Counted from the first letter of the stretch, positions 1 to 11,778 are shown. The stretch is DNA of 64,000 nt from Dryocosmus kuriphilus (GCA_038277395.1 CM076196.1:96354385-96418384); one strand, 5' to 3'. Made by a program: numbers and translations. The notes: a model not told the origin generated them from the letters alone.

Positions 1-161
1 TATTTCATTAAGATTGAAATTATTTCAATGCATTATTTCTGTTTCAGGTAACCGCAGTCAATCTACCAAATAAATCAGCTACATAAATTTTATAATCCAC
101 TCTAAGCAACTTCGAAACAATCTTTAACACAACAGAGTAATATGTTAAAAATCCAATTCAT

Positions 162-1110
162 TTAAGGGGGGAAAACCCTTTAGAAATTTCAAAAAATCGA
201 TTTTTTTTTTCATATTTCGAAAATATAATGTATTGAGAGTATATAGGCAAAAGAAAAAATCAAAATATTAAATATTTAAAGAGTTATCGGACATATAGTC
301 GAGCGCGCCGGGCCCGCATATTGTAAACTAGCGAGCCAGGTAGCCAGAGCTTTCCAGAGCCAGAGCTTTCCCAGACAAAAGCAGCGCGTACAGCCAGAAA
401 ACAGCAGCAGTTTGAAGGAAACCAGTTTTTCGAAGAAGCAGAAGACCTATTATATGCACCTGGGATCGCTGATTGATCGGTAAGTCACTAAAACTAATCG
501 CTTCATCGTACTGAAACTTTAAACGTGATTATCTCGAAACTATATTATTAAAAACTGCTCGTGCTGCAACTCAAAAAGTTATTGATCGATTTGGCTGTAA
601 CTTTGTGAGGCTTTTCTCTATATTATTATCGGAAGGATGTACCTAGAACTTTGAAGATTGTGTATAAATAAACTATTTCTTTGGTATGAAAAATATCAAA
701 AAAATAGTACAAATATTGGTATGAAAAATATCAAAAAAATAGTACAAAATTTGAACATTTGATTAAAAAGCGTATTTACTTTTTAATTTTATACTTTTTT
801 ATCATTTTAAAGGTTTATCCTTCCCGCCCATGTGTCCGAAATAGAAAGCAATTTGATTTTTTTGTTTCAGATCAATACAAAACGAGTGACAAGTGCAGCA
901 CATTTGGACCCCGCGCAAGAGACGTCTGCAGAAAAAATTTGCTGAGCCGCCATTTTGTATTTTAAAAAAATAATAAGGTAGTTTTGTACGCCTAAAAGTT
1001 CAAATTAAATGATGTTAAAAGTTCAAAATGATACGATTATTTTGTCACCTTAAAAACAAATGAAAAAAAATGACTGATTTTAAGGCGTCTAAAGGGTTTT
1101 CCCCCCTTAA
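162..1110. mobile_element. TTAA-flanked non-autonomous DNA element
   Basis: Both ends carry the same inverted repeat of about 23 bp, beginning TTAAGGGGGGAAAACCCTTT; the left copy starts at 162 and the right copy ends at 1110. TTAA at each outer edge is the target duplication expected of piggyBac-type transposition. No transposase ORF lies between the ends, so this is a non-autonomous derivative of about 950 bp. The inside has a GC-richer block (about 300-480) with a good splice donor at 480 and a pyrimidine-rich acceptor at 870. The piggyBac assignment rests on the TTAA duplication alone. Confidence 0.75.
683..751. repeat. 35-bp direct duplication
   Basis: Two adjacent 35-bp copies beginning GGTATGAAAAATATC start at 683 and 718 and differ only near the end. 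They lie in the intron-like middle of the TTAA element. Confidence 0.85.
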
Positions 1111-2403
1111 CTGAAACCTTGCAATAATAACATGATTAGTGAAGTATTGAAGATATTAAAATGAATCATTGACAATGAAAAAATATTCTTCTTAGGTCAA
1201 CATTGAACGCTGGTTAAAATAAATCTAGTTCAAGAGATAAAAAAGGCGAACTAGATGAATAATGAATAGATTTGTACTATTGATTCCTATACTAATTAGA
1301 CAAAATGAATGGTTTCTTGCATACAAGTACAAAGAATTCTTTTCAGTGATATTAAAACTGAAATTAACCTCAGTTAATTATTAAAATATATGAGAAAGAG
1401 GAGATGGTGGTTTTGGTGAGCGTTGGGTTGGGGGGGGGGGGGGGGGGATCATTTTGTATTTGAAACAAGTGGATACTGAAAAATGTTGGATTCAATTATT
1501 ACACACCCTAAATCATATGTTCCCGTGTAGAAATTGCCAAATATTTGCCTTGTTTACGACTTGGGCCTGGTCTGTCACACTATTTTGTGGCTCTAACTTG
1601 ACGAATATCTGGGTTTTAGATCGAACCAAATCCACCGCCTTACCTGGCACCGAAAATAGGTCAAATGTGGTTCTTTCTAGACCTCGGCTTAGAAACCAAT
1701 TTTGAAGGTAGATGGCGCCCTGTTAGTTTTGTGGCTCAAAGTGGGTTGATTCCAAATCTCCCAAGTTTGAACTCAAAGTGGTTCAAAGGTGGAAAAAGTG
1801 AGAAAAAGTTTTTAAAAAGCGAAAAAAAATGCCAAAAGCGAGTACAAAACGAGTGCGTAGGCATCGTATACTCAAAAATATATGAGAGTAAATAAATGTA
1901 TCAAGTATGTTAAGATGTAACATAACCTCGAAATGAGGTTATGTATTAGAAAATAGGAAGTAAAAGTAATTTATTATTTCAAAATAATTTTTTACATATA
2001 ATTTAAATTTAGAAATTGAAAACAAAGATATATTGCAAAATACTTTGATAAGTTTGTCATTTACAAATGCTAGTTGTTATTATGTGTCTTTCGACTTTTT
2101 CCGTTTGCTCCAAAAAAATTTGTTTAAAAAATATTTCGTTTCTAATCTTACATACCCCAAAGTTTTTATATCGCAATCTGAATAATAAAGTGATCTTTGT
2201 ATTCAACATATATAGTAATTTTTGTAGTTTCGATCGTAAATCGGTATGAAACTTGTATTTTCTTATAATATTTTAAAGTTAAATCATTTACGAAAGAAAA
2301 CTAAATAAAAGAACTATCTTAAAAAAATGTTAATATAAACAGCATGATATGCATTTTAATTTTTTAAAAATATTTATATAGGAACTATTTTAATGAAATT
2401 AAC
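1111..2403. other. Gene-free stretch with poly-G run and small hairpin
   Basis: No coding region is convincing here. A run of 18 G lies at 1430-1447. A short hairpin (CATAACCTC, 5-nt loop, GAGGTTATG) lies near 1920-1942. The ORFs present are short, lack family features and overlap low-complexity sequence. Confidence 0.6.
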
Positions 2404-2609
2404 GTTAAGGACATATGTTACTTACCATATGAGCAAATTACTTTTTTTCCTCACAATTTTTACTTTAAAAAAAATTAATAATGTACAGACATAAAGAACG
2501 TGAACGCGGACGCTGTGCATTATTGTTTTTTTGAAAAAATTATGAAATTGTGAGAAAAAAAACAGGTTATTTAAGTTTGCTCATATTGTAATTACCACAT
2601 GCCCTTAAC
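2404..2609. mobile_element. Short TTAA MITE
   Basis: A roughly 206-bp element has imperfect inverted ends: GTTAAGGACATATGTTACTT on the left, and the complement of a GTTAAGGGCATGTGG-type sequence on the right. Both contain the TTAA expected of a piggyBac-like target duplication. Homology between the arms continues for about 60 bp, through an ATGAGCAAA block and a TCACAATTT block, and the middle holds no ORF. It is a typical miniature inverted-repeat element, distinct in sequence from the one at 162-1110. Confidence 0.7.
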
Positions 2610-3356
2610 CATATTTGAATTTGCCGCGCTTAAGCGCTAAAGTCGATTATGGCGATTGGTCGAATATGTTCTATATGCAATCTTATGTCAGTGTAGATAG
2701 CTTGAAAAGAATCAGGCACATTACTAACTTTCAGATAAAGCGAAAATGCAAATAGTACAATTCCTAAATATTAATAAATTTCAATATAGTTGAAAAATAT
2801 AAAGTCTTTTTCAGGAACTTTTATAAAAAAGGTTTTTTTCTTAAAACTGACGCTTTTCCTTGTCAATGAAATTGGCGCGTTTTCATGTCAGGATACCAAC
2901 ATTGTAATCGAGACAGAGTTGAAGAAATTTTCTTTCGGGATTTCCTCGTACAGCGATCATCAGTCGTCGCGTCGGTGATAAAAAATAGCGTTTTATTACA
3001 TGTAAATGTGAGAGTGCATAGTTATTTATAGTGAGAGATAAAAAAATTATTATTCTGCAGTTTTAAGCCGTTCATCGTGCCACGAAAGGTATGTTTACGT
3101 TCTATATCGTTTGTACGCTTATAGACATAACCTCAATTCATTGTCATGCATGCATTTTAAATATCAAGTTTTATTTTTTCTTAATTACTAAACTTAAATA
3201 TATTTGTATTTTAATATATATCTAGTTGAAAATTTGACTTTCGTTTACATGTTTAAAAAAGTATTTTTACAAAACTAATTGCTAATCAGCACATGGTGAT
3301 CTCGCAAAGTTTTAACATACCGTCAATTCTTATACCTTCTTACAGTTCAAATAAAA
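2610..3356. other. Gene-free stretch upstream of DUF4806-like gene
   Basis: AT-rich sequence without a supported ORF. It could include the 5' untranslated region or promoter of the broken gene starting at 3357, but I see no definite TATA or initiator element. Confidence 0.4.
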
Positions 3357-5586
3357 TGAATCTGGCAGTGGATCCATTCCAGTTAGTCGACTTCGTTCAA
3401 AGGGGCATAAAAATTCAAAGGAGCGTTGATTGTGTCCCATTAAAATGAATCAGATATGACAACAAAAAGACGAAATTTTTTACAAAATTTATGCCACCTT
3501 ACACGGAAAAGACGAACAAAATGCTCTACACTTTAGTTCAAAACAACATAGATTGCCCTGATCATTGGCCGGAATATCATATTCTGCTTGTTGATCAATC
3601 AAGTAAGTAAACAAATTTATTTTTATTTAATATTTATCCATCAAATTTTCTTATCTATGATCGCAAATTACATTGAGTATTGAAATATAAATTTTTTGCA
3701 AAGCTAAAAAAACTATTTAATTGGTCCATTTTTGTTACAGAAACGTACACAGAGGCTATTGAAAGACTGAAACTATTAATGTTCTAAGGAGTTTGCCTAC
3801 AGTTCTGAATCTGATATGCCAGCCAAGGAAAAAGCTGTGCAAATACAAAATTAAATTAAATCATTGGATCGCAATGTCAGATTTTCTGCTATAATGAATG
3901 TTCCAAAGCTTCACGAAAAAGTTCTCACAGATTATACTTCAGATGAAGAACAAGCAACTTCTCATGGTTGTTTTTTTTTATATTACTCTTTTTATTGTTA
4001 TGTTCTATTGAATTTTAAATATAATATAATTAATATTGTAACTCAATCATTTTTTTTTCAGGTAAGGAAACGATTAGCGATTCTTCAGCAGCCGAATTTC
4101 AAGGCGGTGAATATTATTCCTTAAATGTCTTTAGTTTAAACTACTTCTCTTTCACACGAATTCTAATTTAAAATTAGCATCTCTTATTTTACTTTCACCA
4201 TGCTTTTCATATAAAATTTGACAGATTTAAAAATTGGTGCGTCCAATAAAATCAACATCGTTGAGAAGCCCGTAACGTCAATATATTTGCAATTGTTTGA
4301 CTTCATAAACTTTTTTCACGTAGGTTTCATTGAAAACAACAGCACACTAACGGGAATACAAATTGAATCTGAAGCACCCTGGGATAATGCTTCTACTTCA
4401 AGAATGATTGTTTTGGACCCAGATTCTATTCAAGACACTAAAGGTATTTTATTAATATATAAATGCTGCTCACACGAATTTTAATTTAAAATTGGCATCT
4501 CTTATCTTACTTTTACCATGTTTTTCATTAAAAATTTGACAGATTTTACAATTGATACGTCTAATAAGGCCAGAACCGTTAAGAAGACCTTGACAGCGCC
4601 GGCATCCAAGAGTCGATGGTTTAATAAGACCAAAGTTACAAAGTATATTAAACCACCCTATCAAAATAAATCCTTCGAAAGCAGTAATGAGCTGAGTAAG
4701 ATATTTTAAATTAAAAAATTAAATATTAATCATGTCCAAAGAAAAGATTTCGAATCTAGTTCCAAATTCGCTTTATTAATTTATTAATTTTCTATTTTTA
4801 TTTAGTTTATACCTTGATACAAGACATCGCAGCTTTGCGATCACAAATCAAGAAATTAAGCAACAATATAATGGACCCTACTGCTATTGTCGATAATGCA
4901 TTTGGAAGTAACTACACTGTGAAAAAGACTTTCGCTGAAGAATTTAACTTGCAGATCCATTTCAAAACGTTACAAGATTTTAAAAGTTTCGATGAGAAAT
5001 TAAGAACTGAGAATGAATGCAATTCCCGCTTTGTAAGTTTTAATTTATAATTACATTCTCATCAGAGAAGGTATTAGATATTTTTTATATAATTTTAACT
5101 TGCACCTAGATCATTAATTAAATTTAAAAATAAAACATTCCTAAATGTGAATTAATCAAACCTAAGTAGTTGAAATTAAGAGGATGGCGTTTAAAAAAAA
5201 AAAATTCACATGTTCAGAAAGCTTCTTTGATGCTCTTACTCGACAAAGAAGGTTTTATTCTCAAATCAGTAACCAACATGATCAGAAGATACCTACCCAG
5301 AGAATTGTGTATGCAGTTCACAGCTGTGAAGAGAGTAGCACGAAAGGAACTGTTCAAAGAGTATATCATCTGCTCCTGTATTTTAGGTAAGAAAATTATT
5401 AGTTTTTAATTTTTTGACTCATATTAATAATGTAATATTATTACATAATTTCTCTTATATGTATTTTAATGCTCTTTTTTTGCAGCTATCGTTTGTGAGA
5501 AATACGGAGTAACCGAAGATGAGGTCCTTTCTCATCTTGGAATAGTGTTTAGTAATTCGAAGGACTGGAATGGCAACAGAAGGTAG
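3357..5586 (+). pseudogene. Broken multi-exon DUF4806-like gene
   Basis: I read nine exon-like blocks with GT-AG borders: 3357-3602, 3741-3966, from 4062, from 4225, 4324-4443, 4543-4695, 4806-5032, 5170-5386 and 5486-5586 (stop TAG). The first exon has the N-terminal pattern of insect DUF4806 proteins: FVQRGIKIQRSVDCVPLKW-like, then MPPYTEK, then DHWPEYHILLVDQS, followed by KTYTEAIERLK in exon 2. The last two exons give an alpha-helical C-terminus (KSVTNMIRRYLPREL, then VTEDEVLSHLG) resembling the DUF4806 end domain. It cannot make a full protein: exon 1 has TGA where the family has Trp, and exon 2 has a frameshift after LKLLMF plus an in-frame TAA. Kept introns mean it decayed in place or was copied as DNA, not retroposed. 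Function of the family is unknown to me. Confidence 0.6.
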
Positions 5587-6226
5587 AGAGAACCTTAGCA
5601 CTGAACCTGATTTCAACTTATAATTTAAATAATTTTTTATGGGCATGCTTTACATATTTTATTTTATTATAAATTTTTAAAATATTGAATAAATTCAAGT
5701 ATTATAAATGTTATAGACAGTTTTAATAATATTTTATTTAAAAATCCCTTTTAATTAAAAAAAAAAAAATAATAATAAATTCATATTGGCCCAATCGGGG
5801 CCAGACCGGGTTATCTATCTGGCGCTGCACTTCGGCCCGATCGGGTATCGCGTTTAATTTCGAGTCTGGGTCCACATAGATAGCCCGATTTGGGCCAAGT
5901 TCTGCCCGATCGGGCCCCGATCAGATCCATATTAGAATTTCTGCACGGGTTAAAGCTTTAAAAGGTGAGCTGATCCTCTCTTGCACTAGCTAAAATTAAT
6001 TCAGGTGAGCGGAGTGAAGAAGAAATACAAATACATTTTGATAATTATATTTATTTAATTTATTGCAATATAGTAATCGTAAAGAACTGCATATAACGTT
6101 TTATGTGATTCTTAAGTTATAACTACAGGCAACGTTCAATCCAACAACTTAAATGTTAATTCAACTATTAGAAATATTGAACAAGCAGTTGTTAAAGTTT
6201 TTACACCAATTAATAAGAATATTATC
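5587..6226. other. Gene-free stretch with GC-rich CCCGATCGGG repeats
   Basis: No ORF is supported. At about 5785-5950, a GC-rich island in AT-rich DNA contains GGCCCAATCGGGGCC, GGCCCGATCGGG and CCCGATCGGGCC, a set of near-palindromes. It looks like a small dispersed repeat, but I did not find clean terminal repeats or a target duplication. Confidence 0.5.
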
Positions 6227-6537
6227 ATTCAATAATGCTAGCCTCTCTTAGATCATTAATGGTTGCAATTATTTTAAGCGTCTTATTTCTGTTTTTTTTT
6301 GGGGGATTGTAAAAGTGAGCGCAAGTGATCTACCAATTTATTAGGATCACCCCAGTAATGTGGAAATTTTGCTTCTATATATTCAGAGGAAAAGTCATTT
6401 TCAGCAGCATCTTCATCATCATCATCAACATCTTCATTATTGTTACCATCATCATCAGCATCATTATTGATTGTCATGGATGGTGAGTTATCATGTTGAT
6501 CAAATTCTTCTTTTTCATCTTCATCTTGTGACTCCAA
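6227..6537 (-). pseudogene. Acidic protein fragment, frameshifted at a poly-A tract
   Basis: The minus strand encodes a very acidic stretch (DADDDGNNNEDVDDDDEDAAE), then FPHYWGDPNKLVDHLRSLLQ. After a tract of nine A, the frame ends quickly. The neighbouring frame continues as IIATINDLREASIIE and stops at 6227. The pair matches a module I remember from repeat-associated insect proteins (a W..PNELVDRLRLLLAS-like motif, then SIIEELREA.II). One base gained or lost in the A tract explains the break. There is no ATG in frame at the upstream end, so the 5' part is missing or in another exon. Function unknown. Confidence 0.5.
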
Positions 6538-6613
6538 TTACTTCCATTCATTGTGCAAGAGCACAGAATCTTCTAGAAGCTTCGAGAAAACCAGAGTGGT
6601 AAGTTATATACTA

Positions 6614-7680
6614 ATGTCGGGGACAAAAGTAGAGACCCCTCACTTTACTTGCTTATAGCTCACTTCAGGATAATTACAGAATTTTTTAGTCAAGTACTCG
6701 TGAAGGCTTAAAGTCCCCCGAGTTGAATGTACGAATATTGTTATCGTGAAAAATTTGTAACAATTGCTGTGATGTAAAATGTGCCAAAAACACGGTTTTG
6801 GAGATGCTTTTTTCGAGCCTGACTTGTTGGCAAAACGAGCCTAAAGTCATGAAAAATCTGAAAACACTCACATTCATCAAGGTCAATAGCCTTCCCAAAT
6901 TTCGAAATATGAAATAGTTTACTTGTTCGAAGCTGTTTTTCACAAAAATATCATTTAGGAAAATAATAAAGATAGAAAGTTGTTTAATGGCTGAAAATGT
7001 GCAGTTTTGTGACGTGATTGACGCACAATTTATAGAAATTAAATCAGGTAAATATTTCGTGAGAAAAACCTTTGCGAATATTTCTGCATTTAATGAGAGA
7101 AGGCGGGCCTGAAAAACTGTCAAAAAAAACGGATCGGTTACACTGCAAAGGACACCGCCGCGCCGCTCACAGATGTGATGGAAAATGCAGGGCCGTACGA
7201 CGTCTAAACGTATAATCCTCCGAGTGATTCACATTTATTCTTAATGAAAAAATTTGTTTACAATTTCTTTTCTTTCACCTATATAGTTTTTTTAAACAAT
7301 TTTAATTTGCTCAAACATTTCATTTTCCAGGTAAGTCGTCAAATTAATGTCTTTTATTAACTTATGTTCCTTTACCAATGCGATAACAGTATAAAAATTT
7401 GTTTTAATAATTTTACAATTTAAATTTACAAAAATTTAGTTTGTTTAAAAAAAAGGGTGAATAATTTAATCCTAAAATACTTGAACTTACAATTAGTTTT
7501 ATCCCACACTTTATTTACTTGGAGCTCGTTCCATAAGTGCTGAAGAAGTTTTTAATAAAACACAAGTTTATTTTTCTAATGGGGAGTTTTCAATGTTTTT
7601 CATAATAAAATAATTTTTTCTTCAAAGAAACTTTATTTTATCGAACGTTTCATCTCGTCGTTCCTTAATGGATTTTTTTA
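6614..7680 (+). repeat. Left inverted arm of fold-back element
   Basis: This segment matches the reverse complement of about 20570-21795 with scattered mismatches and small indels. Homology fades after the block ending near AATGGATTTTT. An open frame on its minus strand (6686-7123) partly recurs in the other arm, but has no recognisable domain and is probably a by-product of the repeat. Confidence 0.75.
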
Positions 7681-8460
7681 AACTGTACGATTTTAATAAA
7701 TTATGGCTTATTTTTTCGAGTAAAAGAGTATCTAGAACTCCACAGAATTCAATTTTTAACCATAAAGAAATTATTTTTGAGCATAGTTTTTTGTTTAAGA
7801 CATTTTTCCTTGTATTTATGTGAGCATTTTCTTCAAAACAAAATTTTTTAAAATACAGAATTTTTTATGTCTAAAACTTTTTGTACGAAAAGTGACCTTT
7901 TCGAGGCTAATTCTTGGTTTTCCCGGTGAGTGGTCACTAGGGTGGCTCCAAAATGCATTGGAAAAATTTTTTTGATGATAGAGCCCCACGTACCCCCCTA
8001 TTTTCTGAGGTTCCCGAAAAAAAAATTCCCCCCTTTTTTTTTCTTTGATTTTTGGTGCTGCATCAAGAGCCCCGAAAGATACATGGGATTTTACATGGGA
8101 AAACGATGATTTTTAGAAAAATGAGGTACAAATTTCTGGGTTTATAGTTAGCTTTCGGGACATTATCAGAAATTTTTGGAGAGTTTTCAAGGAATAATTT
8201 CTGATAAAGAACTTTCAATTTTCACTCCCCTGCCCCCCAGCAGAGCCCCAAAAATGCAATGAAAAACTGAAATGGAAAATTTTGCCCAAAATTGGCACAA
8301 ACGAGCTTTGTTTTTCCATTTTCGCACTATAACTTGTTGTTACTCGCTAAGACGAATATTTTTTATCATTTTTCAACTAATTTTTGATTGTTTAAACAAT
8401 TTATATTTGTTTAAATAATTTTTTTTTTCGTGACAGCACATCATGAGGTCATTTTTTGCA
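7681..8460. other. Gene-free interior of left arm
   Basis: AT-rich non-coding sequence with several A- or T-rich runs and C-rich patches near 8220-8240. I see no ORF, RNA gene or clear repeat in it. Confidence 0.4.
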
Positions 8461-8479
8461 TTTAACCAGACACTAAGAC

Positions 8480-8835
8480 ATTTTCAAGAATACTTATTAA
8501 TGTTTTAAGTAGTTTTAAATTTTTTAAACAATTTCCTATTATTTATTTTTAACTTTTTCCAAAAAACAGGCAGAGAACTGTAGTTTTTTTTTAAATTTGC
8601 TCAACCTTGTCGTCAAAAATTAAATATACACGAAAATCAGATGTTCTGCTACTATTTTTGCAACAAATTTTTATTTGTTTAAACAATTTGTTATTATTTA
8701 CCTTAAACTTTCTCTTAAAAAAAATAGGTAGAGATCTCTAGTTTTTTTTTAATTTGCTTAACCTTGCCGCTTAGAATTGAATATTTACGAAAATCAGATG
8801 TTATGCTACTATTTTTGCAACAAATTTTTATTCAG
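8480..8835 (+). repeat. 158-bp tandem repeat, left block
   Basis: Units containing GATGTT(C/A)TGCTACTATTTTTGC begin at 8640 and 8798, a 158-bp spacing. Each has a TTGTTTAAACAATTTG palindrome, GTAGAGATCTCTAG and TTTGCTCAACCTTG. The same unit recurs at 17.8-18.68 kb. Confidence 0.75.
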
Positions 8836-9171
8836 ATAAACATTAAATCAAATCGATTCTTCCAGACAATGTATTGCGTATTCAGAAGAGTTGGAAGTAG
8901 AAATCTACCTTATCCAGAACTCATGATACCTTCTTGCGATTTTTAAACAAAATCCGAAATATACAATTTTTCTAAAAAATCACCGTAGACCGGATTTGAA
9001 CCGGCAACCTTCTCAATTCCAGTGAGACGCGCTACCAATTGAGCCACCACGGACCAACAGTGAAATTTTTAGAACATGTATTTGCAAGATCTTATAATGC
9101 TGGTAATGCAAACACTTCTAATCCATGTTTATTATTAACTGCAATTTTAACGTCTGGGCATGATAAATATA
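8836..9171 (-). repeat. About 340-bp tandem repeat with tRNA-like unit, first monomer
   Basis: Begins GATAAACATTAAATCA. With the nested elements removed, the same start recurs 335 and 342 bp later (at 12799 and 16894). Each monomer carries one tRNA-like sequence. Confidence 0.75.
8981..9055 (-). other. tRNA-like sequence, copy 1
   Basis: On the minus strand it has a pol III A-box-like TGGCTCAATTGG, a 5-bp anticodon stem (TCTCA/TGAGA) with loop CTGGAAT, and a B-box-like GGTTCAAATCC. The nominal anticodon GGA (Ser) conflicts with the short 5-nt variable loop, since real tRNA-Ser has a long arm. The acceptor stem has a mismatch at its first pair. It is better called a tRNA-derived repeat than a working tRNA. 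Confidence 0.7.
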
Positions 9172-9210
9172 CAGGGTGAGTCATTTTAATTTAACCAGTC
9201 AATTATTTCG

Positions 9211-9870
9211 TTAACCATAAGGGTAGGAGAAAAATGTTTAGGACAAAAATTGTAGTTTTTTGAAGGTCATCTTTCGTTTTTTTGAATAGAAACTCCTATT
9301 TTTTACCTCAGATTCTGAAAGAGCGAGAAATTTTACGTTGAGATATGTGCCCATGTTTAGAGGTAAAATTGACGCGTATGGGTCAAAATTCCTGCTAAAA
9401 GAGTCAGCATTGAGGTGGGAGAACCTGGGCCGGGGGGCAGTTTTGTGAAAATAAACCTTTACAACATTTGTTAACCATAAGGGTAGGAGAAAAATGTTCA
9501 GGACCAAAATTGTAGGTTACAGAGGGGGCCAACTGATGGTGACCTTGCCCTTGACCTTGAGGTCAAGGATCAATTTCATTTGAAGGTCATCTTTCATTTT
9601 TTGAATAGAAACTCCTATTTTTTACCTCAGATTCTGAAAGAGCGAGAAATTTTACGTTGAGATATGTGCCCATGTTTAGAGGTAAAATTGACGCGTATGG
9701 GTCAAAATTTCTGCTAAAAGAGTCAGCATTGAGGTGGGAGAACCTGGGCCGGGGGTCGTTTTGTGAAAATAAACCTTTACAACATTTGTTCGGTTTGTTG
9801 GAGGTTACATTGTTATGACCTTGGATTTGATCTTCACCCATACGTTCAAGGTCATTTCAAGGTCAATTTT
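9211..9870 (-). repeat. Left subterminal modules of DD41D element
   Basis: Two direct copies of a roughly 260-310-bp module each contain GGGTAGGAGAAAAATGTT, AGAAACTCCTATTTTTTACC and GAGGTGGGAGAACCTGGGCC. They are inverted relative to the two right-hand copies (12060-12770). TGACCTTG/CAAGGTCA motifs recur at 9540-9590 and near 9850. Confidence 0.85.
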
Positions 9871-10657
9871 ACGTCTTATTCATAATTCAAAAGAATACAG
9901 AATTTTTCAGGGTAATTCTGGTAAGAATCAACTGCTTCAGAACTTGTGAGTTTCTAATGACCTTGAACGTATGGGTGAAGGTCAAATCCAAGGTTCTAAA
10001 AATAAGTGGTGAAATAGTGAATAATAGATACATTTGAATATCTTCTTGGAGTTAACTATGTCTTTTAAATGGTAAACTCCCTAGTCAATTTGTAAAGACC
10101 TTAAAATTAACCTTTATTTATTTCTTTAAGGGTGTATCAGACCAATGTATTTTTTAAATACAGTTCTATTGACATTGATAGTAATAAATGTATCAACATT
10201 TTTTGTATTGTTAATAATTATTAATAAATTTTAACTATTCAAAATTGGTTGCAATTCGATGACAAGTCTGCTAAATTAATGATTCTACATATTAAGTACT
10301 CATCTAAATTGCTGCGAACAAACATACAAAGAAATAAGACAGAAAAAATTAAGTACATAAAAATACATTTGTCGAATGAAAAATGTATTACTTGTTGAAA
10401 ATTGTTTAGAAAGTGATCAAAGCACGGTTGGCTGTCATTTCTAAAATTTGAAAAACGCTGGCGCAACTGCTTTCGTTTAAATTACGTTAGTGTTCATAGA
10501 CATTGTTAGCGTTAGTTAGTGGTTGTGTTCATGGACATTGTATTACAATTCTTATTTTTTGGTAATCGCTATACGCTGCTATTCAGTTTTTAACTTTTTT
10601 CTACGATATTTATCTTTCTTGATTAGCATTCGTCTGTTTTAAGAATAGCTCCTAAAC
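9871..10657. other. Non-coding 5' region of DD41D element
   Basis: No ORF is supported. Near 9950-9995 lies another inverted copy of the CCTTGAACGTATGGGTGAAGG segment. The transposase promoter is presumably here, but no core motif is clear. Confidence 0.4.
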
Positions 10658-11716
10658 ATGGCTGACTATGCCCCAACAGAGATAGTTGATATGTTGTTGA
10701 TTTTAGGGGAATGTCATGGTAATTATCGTGCAGCCTCAAGACTATACGGAATTCGGTACCCACAAAGGCGTCATCCTAGTCACGTTACCATCCGTGCACT
10801 TGAACAAAGAGCTCGAAATGGACATCTACGAAGAACTCGAGAAAGACATGAGGATGATGATAGGGATGTTAACGTTTTAGTTGTTTTAGGATTCGTTCAC
10901 CTAAATCCTCATATCAGTAGCCGACAAATAGAGAGACAAACAGGAATACCTCAGAGAACAGTTATCAGAATTTTGCGAAGAAATAGATATCATGCCTATC
11001 ATATTACTTTAACGCAAGCATTAACTCCTAATGATATGAGGAATAGGATAATTTTCTGTCAATGGGCTCTTCAAATGATCTTACAGTATCCGAATTTGTT
11101 TAATTATGTCCTTTTCTCTGATAAAGCTACATTTCATAATACTGGTGAGTTGAATCGTCATAACTGCCATTACTGGTCTGGTCAGAATCCTCACTGGTAC
11201 AGACCAGTGGATAATCAAGATCGATGGAGTGTAAATGTTTGGTGTGGAATAATTAATGGTTATCTCATCGGGCCATTCTTTTTCGAAGCAAATGTAAATT
11301 CATATGTCTTTTTAGAGCTTTTAAGGCATCATCTTCTACTTCTACTTGAAGATGTGGATCTTCAAACTAGACGCAGAATGTGGATACAACTTGATGGTGC
11401 ACCAGCACATTATGCTCGAATTGTGCGTGCGTTTTTAAATGCTCACTACCGAGATAGGTGGATTAGAAGAGCTGGTCCAGTTAGTTGGCCTCCAAGATCA
11501 CCTGACTTAACTTCTCCAGATTTTTTTCTTTGGGGATACCTAAAAAATACTGTGTTTGCCGAAGCACCCACAACACGGGAGAATATGATACAAAGGATTA
11601 GAGTTGAGTGTACAGAAATTCCTAGAGAAGTCTTACTGCGTACAGTTGAAAGTTTTGAACAGAGGCTCAGGCAGTGCCTTGAAGTAAATGGTAATAACTT
11701 CGAGCAAAACCGATAA
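10658..11716 (+). CDS. DD41D Tc1/mariner transposase, DUF4817-type N-terminus
   Basis: An intact 352-residue ORF starts at the first ATG after a gene-free leader. The N-terminus (TEIVDMLLILGECHGNYRAA, then YPQRRHPSHVTI) is the helix-turn-helix region annotated as DUF4817 in insect transposons. The DDE catalytic core follows: VLFSDKATF (Asp155), IQLDGAPAH (Asp246) and SPDLTSPDFFLWGYLK (third Asp at about 288). By my count 41 residues separate the second and third Asp, the DD41D spacing. The residue after the first Asp is Lys where relatives usually have Glu; this is not catalytic. No stop or frameshift is present, so the protein could be active in cut-and-paste transposition. The 3' end is duplicated just after the stop. 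Confidence 0.9.
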   Translation: MADYAPTEIVDMLLILGECHGNYRAASRLYGIRYPQRRHPSHVTIRALEQRARNGHLRRTRERHEDDDRDVNVLVVLGFVHLNPHISSRQIERQTGIPQRTVIRILRRNRYHAYHITLTQALTPNDMRNRIIFCQWALQMILQYPNLFNYVLFSDKATFHNTGELNRHNCHYWSGQNPHWYRPVDNQDRWSVNVWCGIINGYLIGPFFFEANVNSYVFLELLRHHLLLLLEDVDLQTRRRMWIQLDGAPAHYARIVRAFLNAHYRDRWIRRAGPVSWPPRSPDLTSPDFFLWGYLKNTVFAEAPTTRENMIQRIRVECTEIPREVLLRTVESFEQRLRQCLEVNGNNFEQNR

Positions 11717-11745
11717 TAGTAATAACTTCGAGCAAAACCGATAAT
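11689..11745 (+). repeat. Duplicated 3' end of the transposase ORF
   Basis: GTAATAACTTCGAGCAAAAC plus CGATAAT occurs twice in a row across and after the stop codon. A possible polyadenylation signal (AATAAA) lies at the end of the second copy. Confidence 0.85.
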
Positions 11746-11778
11746 AAATGATTTCTCTTCATTGTCTCATCATTAATT

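Noticed and set aside
6686..7123. 145-residue minus-strand ORF in the left arm
   Set aside because: The same region in the right arm is broken, and no domain is visible. Most likely a by-product of repeat sequence.
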